Assembly: GCA_019449455.1 (NCBI GenBank)
Contig: JAGRPO010000084.1
Span: 1-37,262, forward strand
Direction of reading: 5' to 3'
Length of the DNA stretch: 37,262 nucleotides
From: Betaproteobacteria bacterium
GTDB lineage: Bacteria > Pseudomonadota > Gammaproteobacteria > Burkholderiales > Usitatibacteraceae
Position numbers and translations under genes: made by a program. The notes below the pieces were generated by a model, which was not told the origin of the DNA, searched no databases, and was given only the letters and a program-made list of their open reading frames with translations. Shown here piece after piece: positions 25,764 to 37,262 of this stretch (positions within the stretch are counted from its first letter, which is position 1; every line of letters begins with the position of its first letter).

Positions 25764-27592
25764 GGCTTGTCCTTCCCCTCGGCCCGGTCCTCTGCCGGGG
25801 CGGCCGGGGACGAAGGCGCTTGCGTCGAACTGCGGAGCCGGATGTGCAGGTCCCGCAGCTGCCTTTCGGGCACCGCGCTCGGCGCCTCCACCATAAGGTC
25901 CTGCCCGCGCTGCGTCTTCGGGAAGGCGATCACGTCACGGATCTGGTCGACGCCCGCCATCATGGCCACCATCCGGTCGAAGCCGAACGCGATGCCGCCG
26001 TGCGGGGGCGCGCCATAGGAGAGCGCATCGAGCAGGAAGCCGAACTTGGCGCGCGCGTCCTCGTCCGAGATGCCGAGCGTCCTGAACTGCTTCGCCTGCA
26101 CCTCGGCGCGGTGGATCCGCACCGATCCGCCGCCGATCTCCCAGCCGTTCAGCGCGATGTCGTAGGCCTTGGCCAGGACCTTGCCGGGATCGGTGTCCAT
26201 GAGCGCCACGTGCTCGTCCTTCGGGCTCGTGAACGGGTGATGCGCCGCGAGCCAGCGCTTGCCGTCCTCGTCGTATTCGTAGGCGGGGAAGTCGACGACC
26301 CAGAGCGGGCGCCACCCGGCTTCGGCGTGTCCCTTCTCGTGGCCCAGCTTCACGCGCAGCGCCCCCATCGCGTCGTTCACCACCTTGCGGCGGTCCGCGC
26401 CGAAGAAGATCACGTCGCCGTTCTGGGCGCCGGTGCGCTCGAGGATCGCCGCGAGCTCGGCGGGCTTGAAGAACTTCACGACGGGCGACTGCAGCCCCTC
26501 CTCGTTCGGCTTCGTGCGGTCGTTCACGCGGATGTAGGCGAGGCCCTTGGCGCCGTAGATGGCCACGAAGGGGGCGAGGTCGTCGAGCTCCTTCCTCGTG
26601 AAGGCGGCGTTGCCGCCGGGAACGCGAAGCGCGGCCACCCGGCCGTCGGGAAGCTCCGCGGCCTGCCGGAAGACCTTGAAGTCCACGCCCTTCATGAGGT
26701 CGGTGAGCTCGGTGAGCTCGAGCTTCACGCGAAGGTCCGGCTTGTCGCTGCCGAACCTCGCCATCGCCTCGGCGTAGGCGAGCCGCGGGAACGGGGGAAG
26801 GTCCACGTCGAGCACGCGCTTGAAGACGTGGCGCACCAGCCCTTCCATGATGTCCTGGATCTCGCGCTCGGACAGGAACGAAGTCTCGATGTCGATCTGC
26901 GTGAATTCCGGCTGCCTGTCGGCGCGAAGGTCCTCGTCGCGGAAGCACTTCACGATCTGGTAGTAGCGGTCGTAGCCGGCGATCATCAGCAGCTGCTTGA
27001 AGAGCTGCGGCGACTGCGGGAGCGCGTAGAACTGGCCGGCGTGGATGCGCGAGGGCACCAGGAACTCGCGCGCGCCCTCCGGCGTGGACTTGTAGAGGAC
27101 GGGCGTCTCGACGTCGATGAACCCGTTGTCGTCGAGGTACTCGCGCACGGCCTTCGCCGTGCGATGGCGCATCTTCAGCGCCTTCTGCATCGGCTCGCGG
27201 CGCAGGTCGAGGTAGCGGTAGCGAAGGCGAACCTCCTCGGAGAGCGTCTCGTCGTCCATCATGAACGGGGGCGTGGCCGCCGGATTCAGGATCTCGAGCT
27301 CGTGGGCGAGCACCTCGATCTCGCCGCTGCGCAGCCCGGGGTTCACCGTGCCCTCCGGGCGCCGGCGCACGATGCCCGTCACGCGCAGCACGAATTCGTT
27401 CCGCACGCGGTCGGCGGTGGCAAAGGTCTCCTTCCGGTCGGGGTCGCTCACCACCTGCACCAGCCCCTCGCGGTCGCGAAGGTCGATGAAGATGACGCCC
27501 CCGTGGTCGCGGCGGCGGTGCGCCCAGCCGAAGAGGGTCACGGTTTGCCCGAGGAATCGGGTGTCGGTCAGTCCGCAGTATTCGGTTCGCAT
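25760..27592 (-). CDS. aspS: Aspartyl-tRNA synthetase
   Basis: A 610-residue class II synthetase. It has an N-terminal OB-fold anticodon-binding domain ([21 protein letters not shown]), motif 2 with [18 protein letters not shown], a bacterial GAD insertion (about residues 300-420) and the motif 3 block [15 protein letters not shown] near residue 550. The length is the normal bacterial type. ATG 27592 is used. The frame is open to 27664, but the extra residues are not family-like. Whether it is discriminating, or also charges tRNA-Asn with GatCAB, cannot be told. Two GC-rich hairpins precede it in the gap after DUF502. Confidence 0.97.
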   Translation of the reverse strand: MRTEYCGLTDTRFLGQTVTLFGWAHRRRDHGGVIFIDLRDREGLVQVVSDPDRKETFATADRVRNEFVLRVTGIVRRRPEGTVNPGLRSGEIEVLAHELEILNPAATPPFMMDDETLSEEVRLRYRYLDLRREPMQKALKMRHRTAKAVREYLDDNGFIDVETPVLYKSTPEGAREFLVPSRIHAGQFYALPQSPQLFKQLLMIAGYDRYYQIVKCFRDEDLRADRQPEFTQIDIETSFLSEREIQDIMEGLVRHVFKRVLDVDLPPFPRLAYAEAMARFGSDKPDLRVKLELTELTDLMKGVDFKVFRQAAELPDGRVAALRVPGGNAAFTRKELDDLAPFVAIYGAKGLAYIRVNDRTKPNEEGLQSPVVKFFKPAELAAILERTGAQNGDVIFFGADRRKVVNDAMGALRVKLGHEKGHAEAGWRPLWVVDFPAYEYDEDGKRWLAAHHPFTSPKDEHVALMDTDPGKVLAKAYDIALNGWEIGGGSVRIHRAEVQAKQFRTLGISDEDARAKFGFLLDALSYGAPPHGGIAFGFDRMVAMMAGVDQIRDVIAFPKTQRGQDLMVEAPSAVPERQLRDLHIRLRSSTQAPSSPAAPAEDRAEGKDKP

Positions 27593-27604
27593 GTTCTCTC
27601 TGGA

Positions 27605-27655
27605 GCCCCGCTCGGCGGGGCGATTCGATTCGTCGCTCCCGCGGTGCCGCGGGAG
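27605..27655 (-). promoter_or_regulatory. Two adjacent hairpins in the aspS leader
   Basis: Two perfect inverted repeats in the 115-base gap between DUF502 and aspS: GCCCCGC-TCG-GCGGGGC at 27605-27621 and CTCCCGCG-GTGC-CGCGGGAG at 27636-27655. They are separated by a 14-base AT-richer spacer, the nearest is 12 bases upstream of the aspS start, and neither has a T-run. They may be an RNA-stabilising or attenuator-like structure, a REP-like element or a weak terminator. Function is inferred only. Confidence 0.4.
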
Positions 27656-27707
27656 GCCAGCCAACTCGCGCCTTCGGGTGTCTCCGGCGTCGCCTTGGAG
27701 CCGCCGC

Positions 27708-28388
27708 CTACGTTTTCGGCGACGGCACCGGATTGGGGTCGGTCCCGGAGTCCGGACTCTCGGGCCGTGTCCCCGGGCGCGGCGGCTCGGCCACGCCCAT
27801 GGAGATGATGTACTTGAGCGCCTGGTCGACGCTCATCTGGAGCTCGATCGTGTCGGATCGCGGCACGATGAGAAAGAACCCCGCCGTGATGTTGGGCGTG
27901 GTGGGAACGAACACGGAAACCTGCTCGTGGCCGAGGTGATCCGTGACTTCGTGCTCGGGCGTGCCGGTGACGAGCGCGACCGTCCACGCGCCCGCGTGGG
28001 GATAGCGGACGAGGACCGCGCGCCGGAACGCCTTTCCGTCGGGCGAGAACAGGGTGTCGCTGATCTGCTTCACGCCCCCGTAGATCGAGCGGACGATCGG
28101 GATGCGGCCGAGGATCGACTCCCAGAAGGCGAGCAGGCGCTTGCCGAAGAAGTTGGCCGCGACCGCGCCGGTGACGAGCAGGATCGCGAGCGTCAGCACC
28201 GCGCCCAGGCCGGGCAGGTGGAAGCCCAGCACGGCGTCGCTGCGGTAGCGGGACGGGACGATGAGCAGCGACTGGTCCATGAGCTCGACCAGCAGCGCGA
28301 GGACCCAGAAGGTGATTCCGAGCGGGATCCACACGAGGAGGCCCGCGATGAGGTAGCGCCTTAGCGTGGCCATCATTCGCGTGCGCAT
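27708..28388 (-). CDS. DUF502 family inner-membrane protein
   Basis: A 226-residue membrane protein with two transmembrane segments near the N-terminus (about residues 12-38 and 58-82) and a larger soluble C-terminal part. It shows the DUF502 pattern: [71 protein letters not shown] and a closing [10 protein letters not shown]. The biochemical role is not known. It lies between fmdB and aspS, a neighbourhood that recurs in betaproteobacteria. The C-terminal 25 residues are Pro-rich and low complexity ([20 protein letters not shown]), probably disordered. Confidence 0.88.
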   Translation of the reverse strand: MRTRMMATLRRYLIAGLLVWIPLGITFWVLALLVELMDQSLLIVPSRYRSDAVLGFHLPGLGAVLTLAILLVTGAVAANFFGKRLLAFWESILGRIPIVRSIYGGVKQISDTLFSPDGKAFRRAVLVRYPHAGAWTVALVTGTPEHEVTDHLGHEQVSVFVPTTPNITAGFFLIVPRSDTIELQMSVDQALKYIISMGVAEPPRPGTRPESPDSGTDPNPVPSPKT

Positions 28389-28419
28389 CGTTCCGTGCCG
28401 CCGGGCGGCCGGGGAGCGG

Positions 28420-28707
28420 CTAGTGGCAGGCCGGGCACGCGCCCGACCCGCAGGCGGGCGCCGCGCCCTTGCCGCCGTCCTTCGACTCCGAGCCGCCCTC
28501 CGCCTTCGCGGCGGGCTTCGCCCCGCCGCCCTTGAAGTCGGTCGCGTACCAGCCGCTGCCCTTCAGATGGAAGCCGGCGGACGTGACCATCTTCGAGAAC
28601 GTCTCCTGGCCGCACTTGGTGCAGCGGGAGCGCGGGGGGTCGCTCAGCTTCTGGAGGAATTCCTCCTGATGCCCGCAACTCGAGCAGCGGTATTCGTAAA
28701 TGGGCAT
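28420..28707 (-). CDS. FmdB-family zinc ribbon protein
   Basis: A 95-residue protein. The first 45 residues form the FmdB-type zinc ribbon: MPIYEYRCSSCGHQEEF with one CXXC and TKCG with a second. The C-terminal tail is Gly/Lys/Ala-rich with two Cys pairs near the end (PACGSGACPACH), which could add a metal site. FmdB-family proteins are widespread regulators or nucleic-acid-associated proteins of uncertain function. It heads the operon with DUF502, aspS and the following genes. An extended -10 lies about 28 bases upstream of its ATG, in the only AT-rich stretch of this part of the window. Confidence 0.87.
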   Translation of the reverse strand: MPIYEYRCSSCGHQEEFLQKLSDPPRSRCTKCGQETFSKMVTSAGFHLKGSGWYATDFKGGGAKPAAKAEGGSESKDGGKGAAPACGSGACPACH

Positions 28708-28734
28708 GATCGCCTCGAATTCGGAAAAATAACC

Positions 28735-28743
28735 ATTTTAACA
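28735..28743 (-). promoter_or_regulatory. Extended -10 promoter element of the fmdB-aspS operon
   Basis: On the minus strand TGTTAAAAT, an extended -10 match, in the AT-rich stretch between fmdB and the upstream MFS gene. No -35 was required or clearly seen. It is likely the main promoter of the long operon down to clsB. Confidence 0.5.
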
Positions 28744-28780
28744 CAAGCACTTGCCTCACCGCACGCCACCAGGCGGCCAA

Positions 28781-29947
28781 TCAGCCGTCGTGGCGACGGC
28801 GCCGGGCGACGGTGCCTGCCCCCACCAGGCACAGGGACATCGCCCAGAAGACCGGACCCATGCCCAGCGCGGTGCCGACGCCGCCGAACAGAAGCGGCAG
28901 GAAAGTGTGGCTCATGTTCATCACGGTGGTGCGCACGCCCAGCGCCTCCCCGAGGCGACCCGCGGGCGTGTGGCGCTGGATGAGCGACATCATGCTTGGC
29001 TGCGAGGCGCCGAGACCCAGCCCGAGGAGGAAGGCGATCGACGCGATGAGCGGCACGGTCTGCACGAGGGGGAAGAGCGCGTACGCCACGCACGCGACGA
29101 AGAGCGTGACGCTCACGAGACGCCATTCCGGCAGCCGGCGCGCGAACCACGGGAGCACCATGCGCACCACGAAGGTCGCGGCCGCGAAGGATCCCAGGAT
29201 GCCCCCGATCGTGGAGGCCGAAAGGCCGATGGACGTCCCGTAGATGGGCATCACGAAGTAGAAGAGGTCCCAGGCCATGGCGAGTATCCCGGTCACGACG
29301 AAGACGCGCCTCAACTCGCGATCGCCGACCAGGTCCTTCAGCCGCCCGCCCGGCGCAGACCCGGCGTGGGGGCGCGGGATGCGGGGCTTCGCGAACGCGA
29401 TGGCGAGCGCGGGCGCGAGCGCGGACACGGCGAGGAAGGCAAAGGCGGCCCGGTGCCCGACGATGTCGATGGCGAGTCCCGACGTGGTGGGCCCCAGGAA
29501 GCCCGAGATGGAGAAGCCGAGGGCGAGCCAGCTGTAATTGACGGCGCGATCCTCCGGCCCGCTGATCGCGGCCACCGCATTCTGCACGGCGATGTGGAAC
29601 ACCATGAACGCGAGACCGATCACCACGCAGGCGACGTAGAGGGCCGGGAGGCCCGGCGCGAACGCAGGCAACGATACGCCCCCCGCGAGCACCGCGGACG
29701 ACCACAGGAGCGGCGTCTTCGTGCCCACGCGGTCGATCATCCGCCCGGCGCTCACCGACAGGACCATCGGCAGGACGGAATAGAGCGAGATGAGCGCGCC
29801 GACGACGAGCGGGCTCGACTGAAGGCTCAGCGCGTAGAGCGAGACGGTGACGCGGCTGCCGTTGAACGCGGTGTGCGCGAAGACCGTGAGCACCACGAGG
29901 AAGGCGAGCCGGACGGGCCGCCCTCCGGCAGCGGAATCGGCGGTCAA
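28781..29947 (-). CDS. MFS transporter (unknown substrate), htpX operon
   Basis: A 388-residue membrane transporter with about 12 hydrophobic segments. The MFS signature [14 protein letters not shown] (cytoplasmic loop 2-3 type) is at about residues 60-73, and a helical repeat follows in the second half ([31 protein letters not shown]). The start is TTG at 29947, overlapping the htpX stop (TTGA), chosen because it gives a normal first transmembrane segment with no N-terminal extension. The frame is open further back, but inside htpX. A drug/metabolite efflux-type MFS role is likely, and the substrate cannot be assigned. It is coupled to htpX, which is not a usual operon partner as far as I know. 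Confidence 0.8.
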   Translation of the reverse strand: MTADSAAGGRPVRLAFLVVLTVFAHTAFNGSRVTVSLYALSLQSSPLVVGALISLYSVLPMVLSVSAGRMIDRVGTKTPLLWSSAVLAGGVSLPAFAPGLPALYVACVVIGLAFMVFHIAVQNAVAAISGPEDRAVNYSWLALGFSISGFLGPTTSGLAIDIVGHRAAFAFLAVSALAPALAIAFAKPRIPRPHAGSAPGGRLKDLVGDRELRRVFVVTGILAMAWDLFYFVMPIYGTSIGLSASTIGGILGSFAAATFVVRMVLPWFARRLPEWRLVSVTLFVACVAYALFPLVQTVPLIASIAFLLGLGLGASQPSMMSLIQRHTPAGRLGEALGVRTTVMNMSHTFLPLLFGGVGTALGMGPVFWAMSLCLVGAGTVARRRRHDG

Positions 29948-30813
29948 CCTCGCGACTCGAGGGCGGCGATGCGCGCCTCGATGGGCGGGTGGGTGGAGAA
30001 CAGCGCCATGAAGCCGGGCTTGTCGGAGATTCCCGACGACTGGAAGGCCTTCGGGAGCTCTCCGGGCTCGAGCCCGCCCAGGCGGCGCAGCGCCGACACC
30101 ATGGGCCGGGGCGTGCCCATGAAGTTCGCCGCGCCCGCATCCGCCCGGAACTCCCGCTGCCGGGAGAACCACGCGACGATGACGGAAGCGAGGATGCCGA
30201 ACACGATCTCGCAGACGACGACGGTGACGTAGTAGCCGGGTCCAACCCCGCGCTCGGTCCGGAAGACCGACTTGTCGACGAGGTAGCCCACCACGCGCGC
30301 GAGGAAGACGACGAAGGTGTTCACCACGCCCTGGATGAGCGTGAGCGTGACCATGTCGCCGTTGGCCACGTGCGCCACCTCGTGGGCGAGGACCGCCTCG
30401 ACTTCCTCCTTCGTCATGGAGTGGAGCAGGCCGGTGGAGACGGCGACCAGCGAGGAGTCGCGGAACGCGCCCGTGGCGAAGGCATTGGGCTCGCCGTCGT
30501 AGACCGCGACCTCCGGCATGCCGATGCCGGCCTTTTCCGACAGGCGGCGAACGGCGCCCACGAGCCACTGCTCGTCCGCGCTTTGCGGCGTATCGATCAC
30601 CTGCGCGCCCGTGGACCACTTGGCCATGGGCTTCGACATGAGGAGCGAGATGAACGACCCGGCGAAGCCCACCACCCCGGAGAAGATCACGAGCATCCCG
30701 ACGTTCAGCCCGTCGGCGGCGAGGAACCGGTTCACGCCGAGCAGGTTGAGCGTGACCGAAAGCACCAGCATCACCGCGAGATTGGTGACGAGGAACAGAA
30801 CGATGCGTTTCAT
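29944..30813 (-). CDS. htpX: Membrane zinc metalloprotease HtpX
   Basis: A 289-residue inner-membrane protease for quality control of misfolded membrane proteins. It has two N-terminal transmembrane segments (about residues 5-22 and 36-58), the zinc motif HEVAH near residue 144, further transmembrane segments in the 155-225 range and a third ligand region with [14 protein letters not shown]. The closing [13 protein letters not shown] block is the family C-terminus. The length matches HtpX (about 290). A TAGAAT -10 candidate lies 33 bases upstream. Confidence 0.95.
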   Translation of the reverse strand: MKRIVLFLVTNLAVMLVLSVTLNLLGVNRFLAADGLNVGMLVIFSGVVGFAGSFISLLMSKPMAKWSTGAQVIDTPQSADEQWLVGAVRRLSEKAGIGMPEVAVYDGEPNAFATGAFRDSSLVAVSTGLLHSMTKEEVEAVLAHEVAHVANGDMVTLTLIQGVVNTFVVFLARVVGYLVDKSVFRTERGVGPGYYVTVVVCEIVFGILASVIVAWFSRQREFRADAGAANFMGTPRPMVSALRRLGGLEPGELPKAFQSSGISDKPGFMALFSTHPPIEARIAALESRG

Positions 30814-30846
30814 GGCGGCGTCCCTTGCAATCGCGATGGGAAGTTC

Positions 30847-30852
30847 ATTCTA
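30847..30852 (-). promoter_or_regulatory. -10 element of the htpX promoter
   Basis: TAGAAT on the minus strand, 33 bases before the htpX ATG. This hexamer also precedes dapF and the Fur-family gene. No clear -35 is seen. It lies in the short gap between ssb and htpX. Confidence 0.4.
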
Positions 30853-30864
30853 CCGGCACCCCCG

Positions 30865-30887
30865 GCGGCCTCGGGGATCGAGGCCGC
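30865..30887 (-). terminator. Hairpin just after ssb
   Basis: A perfect 9-bp GC-rich stem (30865-30873 with 30879-30887) with a 5-base loop, starting 1 base beyond the ssb stop. There is no T-run, so it is a possible rather than certain terminator. It separates ssb from the htpX promoter. Confidence 0.35.
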
Positions 30888-30888
30888 G

Positions 30889-31356
30889 CTAGAAGGGAAT
30901 GTCGTCCTCGAAATCGTCGAACTTGGAACCAGCGGGCTTGGCCGCCGCCGGCTTGCCGGCGGGACGGGTGGCGCCTTCGCGCTCGCCGCCCGGCTCGCGT
31001 TCCCGGTCGCCCCCGCCCATTCCCTGGCGCGAGCCCAGCATCTGCATGCGGTCGGCGATGATCTCGGTCGTGTACTTGTCCTGGCCGTCCTTGTCCTGCC
31101 ACTTGCGCGTCTGCAGCCGCCCCTCGACGTAGACCTGGCTGCCCTTCTTGAGGTACTCGCCCGCGATCTCGGCGAGCTTGCCGAAGAAAGCGACGCGGTG
31201 CCACTCCGTCTTCTCCTGCTTCTCGCCGTTCTTGTCCTTCCACGATTCGGTGGTCGCGATCGACACGTTGGTGACGGCGCCGCCGTCGGGCATGTAGCGC
31301 GTCTCGGGATCGCGGCCGAGATTGCCGATGAGGATGACTTTGTTGACGGATGCCAT
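30889..31356 (-). CDS. ssb: Single-stranded DNA-binding protein
   Basis: A 155-residue protein. The N-terminal 110 residues are the OB-fold ([56 protein letters not shown]), followed by a Gly/Arg/Lys-rich linker (about 110-140) and the acidic C-terminal tip FEDDIPF that recruits replication and repair partners. The length is slightly below E. coli SSB (178) through a shorter linker. It is the downstream partner of an MFS gene, 15 bases apart, with a GGAG ribosome-binding site. This sits next to divergent uvrA, the usual betaproteobacterial arrangement. Confidence 0.96.
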   Translation of the reverse strand: MASVNKVILIGNLGRDPETRYMPDGGAVTNVSIATTESWKDKNGEKQEKTEWHRVAFFGKLAEIAGEYLKKGSQVYVEGRLQTRKWQDKDGQDKYTTEIIADRMQMLGSRQGMGGGDREREPGGEREGATRPAGKPAAAKPAGSKFDDFEDDIPF

Positions 31357-31371
31357 GGTTTTCTCCGGGGG

Positions 31372-32571
31372 TCAGGGGTTGGAGGCTTGCGGCTCGTTGG
31401 GCTCTTGCGGTTCGAATTCGCGGGCGGACGGCTCGCCCATCGGCCAGGCGACCGCGAGCCAAACGGCCGCGAACGCGATGCACGTGGCGAGGACGGCGAC
31501 CGGGCCGAAATGCTGGGCGATGGCGCCGCCGGCCGCGCCACCGACAAAGGTACCGAGGAACTGCACGCTCGAATAGACGCCGGAGGCCGCCCCTTTCGCG
31601 GCGGGCGGCGCCGCCTTCGACACCAGCGCGGGCAGCTTGGCTTCTAGAACGTTGAAGGCGGCGAAAAAGATGACGAGGCCCGCGGCGAGCGCCCACAACC
31701 GGTCGGAAGCCGCGGCAAGGACGCAAAGGCCTGCGGCGATCACGGCGACCGAGCCGAGGAAGACGGCCCTCTCGTGGCGGGCGATCCGGCGGACCGCCAC
31801 GAACGGGAGCATGAGGAGGAACCCGGCGCCGACGGCACCCAGGTAGACGTTCCAGTGAGAGCCGGCCGGCAGGCCCGACCGGACGAGCGCCTGGGGCACC
31901 ACCACGAAGAGCGCCATGAGGACCGCGTGCAGCGCGAAGATCCCGACGTTCAGCCGCGCGAGCTCCGGGTCCCGCAGGAGGACGGCGAGGGGGATGCCTG
32001 CGGGGTGCTTTTCGTGCACCGGCACGGGGACCACCCACGCCACCACGGCCATCGCCGCCACGGCGAGCACTCCGGTGAGGGCGAAGATTCCCGGCACGCC
32101 GACCGCGTTCTTCAGGAAGGGCGCCGCCACGAACGACAGGGCGAAGGACAGGCCGATGGTCGAGCCGATGATCGCCATCGATTTCGTCCGCTGGCTGGGG
32201 CGCGTGAGGTCCCCCGCCATCGCGATGGCCACGCCGGAAATGGCCCCCGCGCCCTGGATCGTCCGGCCGAGGATCACCGCCCAGGGCGACTCGGCCAGCG
32301 CGCAGATGGCGCTGCCCGCCGCGAAGACGATGAGCCCGGCCATCATCACGGGCTTGCGGCCGAGGCGGTCGGAGGCCCATCCGAACGGGATCTGCAGGAT
32401 GGCCTGGGTGAGGCCGTACGCGCCGAGGGCGATGCCGACGAGCGTGAGGTTCCAGCCCGGCAGCCTCTCGGCGTAGAGGGCGAACACGGGCAGGATGATG
32501 AACATCCCGAAGAGGCGCAGTCCGAAGATCGAGGCGAGCGAAAAGCTCGCCCGGAGCTCCCGGGCGCTCAT
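31372..32571 (-). CDS. MFS transporter upstream of ssb (YajR-like family)
   Basis: A 399-residue membrane transporter with about 12 hydrophobic segments. The MFS loop motif reads [14 protein letters not shown] (about residues 66-79). The start ATG 32571 is preferred over an in-frame GTG at 32592. The C-terminal tail is short, acidic and Pro-rich ([16 protein letters not shown]) rather than a YajR-type domain, so the family assignment beyond MFS is tentative. Substrate is unknown. It is encoded 15 bases upstream of ssb, apparently co-transcribed, and divergent from uvrA. This uvrA-MFS-ssb neighbourhood is common in betaproteobacteria. Confidence 0.85.
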   Translation of the reverse strand: MSARELRASFSLASIFGLRLFGMFIILPVFALYAERLPGWNLTLVGIALGAYGLTQAILQIPFGWASDRLGRKPVMMAGLIVFAAGSAICALAESPWAVILGRTIQGAGAISGVAIAMAGDLTRPSQRTKSMAIIGSTIGLSFALSFVAAPFLKNAVGVPGIFALTGVLAVAAMAVVAWVVPVPVHEKHPAGIPLAVLLRDPELARLNVGIFALHAVLMALFVVVPQALVRSGLPAGSHWNVYLGAVGAGFLLMLPFVAVRRIARHERAVFLGSVAVIAAGLCVLAAASDRLWALAAGLVIFFAAFNVLEAKLPALVSKAAPPAAKGAASGVYSSVQFLGTFVGGAAGGAIAQHFGPVAVLATCIAFAAVWLAVAWPMGEPSAREFEPQEPNEPQASNP

Positions 32572-32709
32572 GCGGGCCGGAGATGGGGCCACAGGGGGGA
32601 TTCGAACGGGAAAGAACGCTCAGGTATATTAGCAGATTGCCCTTCCGGCCCGGCTTCGGCGCCGGGGGCGCCAGACGTCACCAGGAAACCTCGATACCTT
32701 CTTCCGGGC
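32572..32709. promoter_or_regulatory. Divergent promoter region of the MFS/ssb genes and uvrA
   Basis: A 138-base gap. On the plus strand TTCGAA (32601-32606), an 18-base spacer and TATATT (32625-32630) form a plausible uvrA promoter. A 6-bp stem (32649-32654 with 32661-32666) follows in the leader. The minus-strand promoter is unclear. There is no CTG trinucleotide on the plus strand of the gap, so a LexA box (CTG-N10-CAG) is absent here. Confidence 0.4.
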
Positions 32710-35549
<2,840 letters not shown>

Positions 35550-35553
<4 letters not shown>

Positions 35554-36824
35554 CCGACCCCCGCGAGCTGCTCGTCGGCAGTTTCCGCGCGGCGCTTGCC
35601 GCGGCCGACCCGCTCGCGATCGTGCCTGCGCACCTTCCGGCACCGCCGGCGGGACGAACGCTCGTCGTCGGCGCCGGCAAGGCCGCGGCCGCGATGGCCG
35701 CTGCGGTCGAATCGGCCTGGCCCGCACGTGCGTCCCTAGAGGGGCTGGTGATCACCCGCTACGGCCACGGGGTGCCCACGAAGCGCATCCGCGTGGTCGA
35801 AGCCGGGCACCCGGTACCCGACGAGGCAGGCGAGGACGCGGCGAAGGAGATTCTCGCGCGCGCCTCGGCGCTCGGCGGGGACGACCTGCTTCTCGTCCTC
35901 GTGTCGGGCGGAGGCTCGAGCCTGCTCTCGCTGCCGGTGGACGGGATCGCGATGGCCGACCTCAAGGCGGTCACGCGCGACCTCCTCGCGAGCGGCGCGC
36001 CGATCCAGGACATGAACACCGTCCGCAAGCACGTCTCCGCCATCCAGGGGGGGCGCCTCGCCCTGGCGACACGCGCGCAAGTGCTCGCTCTGGTGATCTC
36101 GGACGTGACGGGGGACGATCCCACGCACATCGCCTCGGGACCCTGCTCCCCCGACCCGACCACCTATCGCGACGCGATCGACATCCTTTCGCGCTTCGAC
36201 GTGACGGCGCCCGCGTCGATTTCGTCGCACCTGGCCCGGGGCGCGGCCGGGGCGATCCCTGAAACGCCCAAGCCGGGGGACCAGCGATTCACCCGCGTCG
36301 AGACTCGCGTCATCGCGACCGCGCACGCGAGCCTCACGATGGCCGCGGCCTACATGCAGCAGCGCGGGATCGCGCCGCTGGTGCTGGGCGACAGCGTCAC
36401 AGGGGAGTCGAGCGAGGTCGCGAAGGTCTATGCCGCGCTCGCGCGCCAGGTCCGCCGGCACGCCCATCCGATGAAGCCCCCGGTCGCGCTCATTTCCGGC
36501 GGCGAAACGACGGTGACGCTGCGCGGGAAGGGTCGCGGGGGCCGGTGCACCGAGTTCCTGCTGTCGCTTGCGGTTTCCCTCGAGGGCCTCGCGCACACAT
36601 GGGCGCTCGCATGCGATACCGACGGCATCGACGGCAGCGAGGACAATGCCGGGGCGATCCTCACGCCCGACGCGCTCGAGCGCGCGCTCTCTCTCGGGCT
36701 CGCGCCCAGGGCGATGCTCGCGGGCAATGACGGCTACGGATTCTTTTCCGCGCTCGGGGACCTCGTGGTAACCGGCCCGACACGCACGAACGTGAACGAC
36801 TACCGCGTGATCCTGGTGCGGTAG
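35550..36824 (+). CDS. Glycerate 2-kinase, MOFRL (DUF4147) family
   Basis: A 424-residue soluble kinase that phosphorylates glycerate to 2-phosphoglycerate. N-terminal [14 protein letters not shown], then [65 protein letters not shown] and, in the MOFRL domain, [14 protein letters not shown]...[14 protein letters not shown] and the [14 protein letters not shown] segment. These are the family's catalytic and substrate blocks. It likely belongs to the glyoxylate/serine or hydroxypyruvate route. GTG 35550 overlaps the uvrA stop (GTGA), an unusual DNA-repair/central-metabolism pairing that probably reflects only gene packing. Confidence 0.92.
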
Positions 36825-37262
36825 ATGCAACCCCAGTCGATCGCGAGTCCACGTCCGGCCGCGCCGCTCTCGCGCCGCGTCGCGGACCTTGCGCTCGTCG
36901 CGCTGTCGCTCGCCGTCGCCGTTGCCGCAGCGCGCTTCACGTGGCAGCCTGGCCTCGCCTCGCTCCACGACGACAGCGTGAGTTACCTCGTCATGGCGCA
37001 AGCCTTCTCGCCCTTCCAGTCCACGAGCGCGGCCGTGGCGGCCGCGTGGCCGAACGAGAAATATCCGCCCTTCTTTCCGCTCCTGCTCGCCCTGTCGGGC
37101 GGCGCATTCGACTGGAGGCTTGCGCACGCGCTGGTGGCGGCGTGCTTCGCCGCGAGCGTGTTCGCCGTGGGATATTACGCCCGGCTCGTCATCGGTACGG
37201 CGGGGATCGCAGCGGCTGCCGCAACCGCATACGCGCTGATGCCAGGCTCGTGGCTGCTCGTG
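36825..37262 (+). CDS. GT-C type membrane glycosyltransferase (ArnT/PMT-like), partial
   Basis: A partial gene running off the window end, starting with ATG directly after the kinase stop and open for 146 codons. It opens with a Pro/Ala-rich leader, then a first transmembrane segment (about residues 23-36). A loop with LHDDSVSYLVMAQAF carries the Asp-rich motif of GT-C enzymes, and a following YPPFFPLLLALSGG block is typical of GT39/ArnT/DUF2029-type proteins. Another hydrophobic stretch lies near residues 100-120. Such enzymes transfer sugars from polyprenyl-phosphate donors at the inner membrane. The true length, fold completeness and substrate are unseen. Confidence 0.7.
   Translation, partial: MQPQSIASPRPAAPLSRRVADLALVALSLAVAVAAARFTWQPGLASLHDDSVSYLVMAQAFSPFQSTSAAVAAAWPNEKYPPFFPLLLALSGGAFDWRLAHALVAACFAASVFAVGYYARLVIGTAGIAAAAATAYALMPGSWLLV

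Noticed and set aside
32572-32709. LexA/SOS box controlling uvrA
   Set aside because: The gap contains no CTG trinucleotide on the plus strand, so CTG-N10-CAG cannot occur.

Overview
The window reads as a very GC-rich chromosomal segment of a betaproteobacterium. The evidence is protein family content and several gene neighbourhoods that I recognise as typical of that class: metK divergent from two lipid A acyltransferase genes, dapF-DUF484-xerC, a STAS gene in front of hslVU, fmdB-DUF502-aspS-(iaaA)-nudB-endonuclease-clsB, and ssb-MFS divergent from uvrA. I cannot name the genus. I saw no phage, insertion sequence, tRNA, rRNA or CRISPR array. Genes are tightly packed, with many 4-base stop/start overlaps (ATGA, GTGA, TTGA) and frequent GTG or TTG starts, so most genes lie in translationally coupled operons.

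Layout. 1-3.6 kb: a c'-type cytochrome lipoprotein, metK on the minus strand, and two LpxL/HtrB-type acyltransferases on plus. 3.7-7.4 kb: a minus-strand pair, a TPR plus GT41-type (SPINDLY/OGT-like) glycosyltransferase and a zinc-binding sugar C-methyltransferase-like protein, interrupting the usual acyltransferase-dapF neighbourhood. 7.5-10 kb: dapF, DUF484, xerC. 10-14.8 kb: a Fur/Zur-family regulator, two tandem COG0523 (CobW/ZigA-type) GTPases, a LolD/MacB-like ATPase, an FtsX-like permease and a DUF3299 protein, which together look like a zinc-starvation response operon. 14.8-17.9 kb: a duplicated helical/STAS protein followed by hslV and hslU. 17.9-18.8 kb: a tandem NTF2-like lipoprotein.

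18.8-20.8 kb (minus): the most notable system, a three-gene bufferin-type RiPP operon. It has a small four-cysteine exported precursor (DUF2282), an MNIO-family modifying oxidase (DUF692) and its partner protein (DUF2063). In described systems such enzymes convert precursor cysteines into copper-binding thiooxazole heterocycles. The operon is divergent from a small heat-shock protein gene with a possible sigma-32 promoter, so this junction may be a metal/proteotoxic stress hub. 21.5-22.4 kb: argB. 22.4-28.7 kb (minus): fmdB, DUF502, aspS, isoaspartyl peptidase, nudB, an endonuclease/exonuclease/phosphatase-family protein and clsB. 28.8-32.6 kb (minus): htpX with an MFS transporter, and another MFS transporter with ssb. 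32.7 kb to the end (plus): uvrA, a MOFRL-family glycerate 2-kinase, and the 5' part of a GT-C (ArnT/PMT-like) membrane glycosyltransferase that runs off the window.

All functional calls come from reading translated sequence and motifs by eye. No database search or structure prediction was run.
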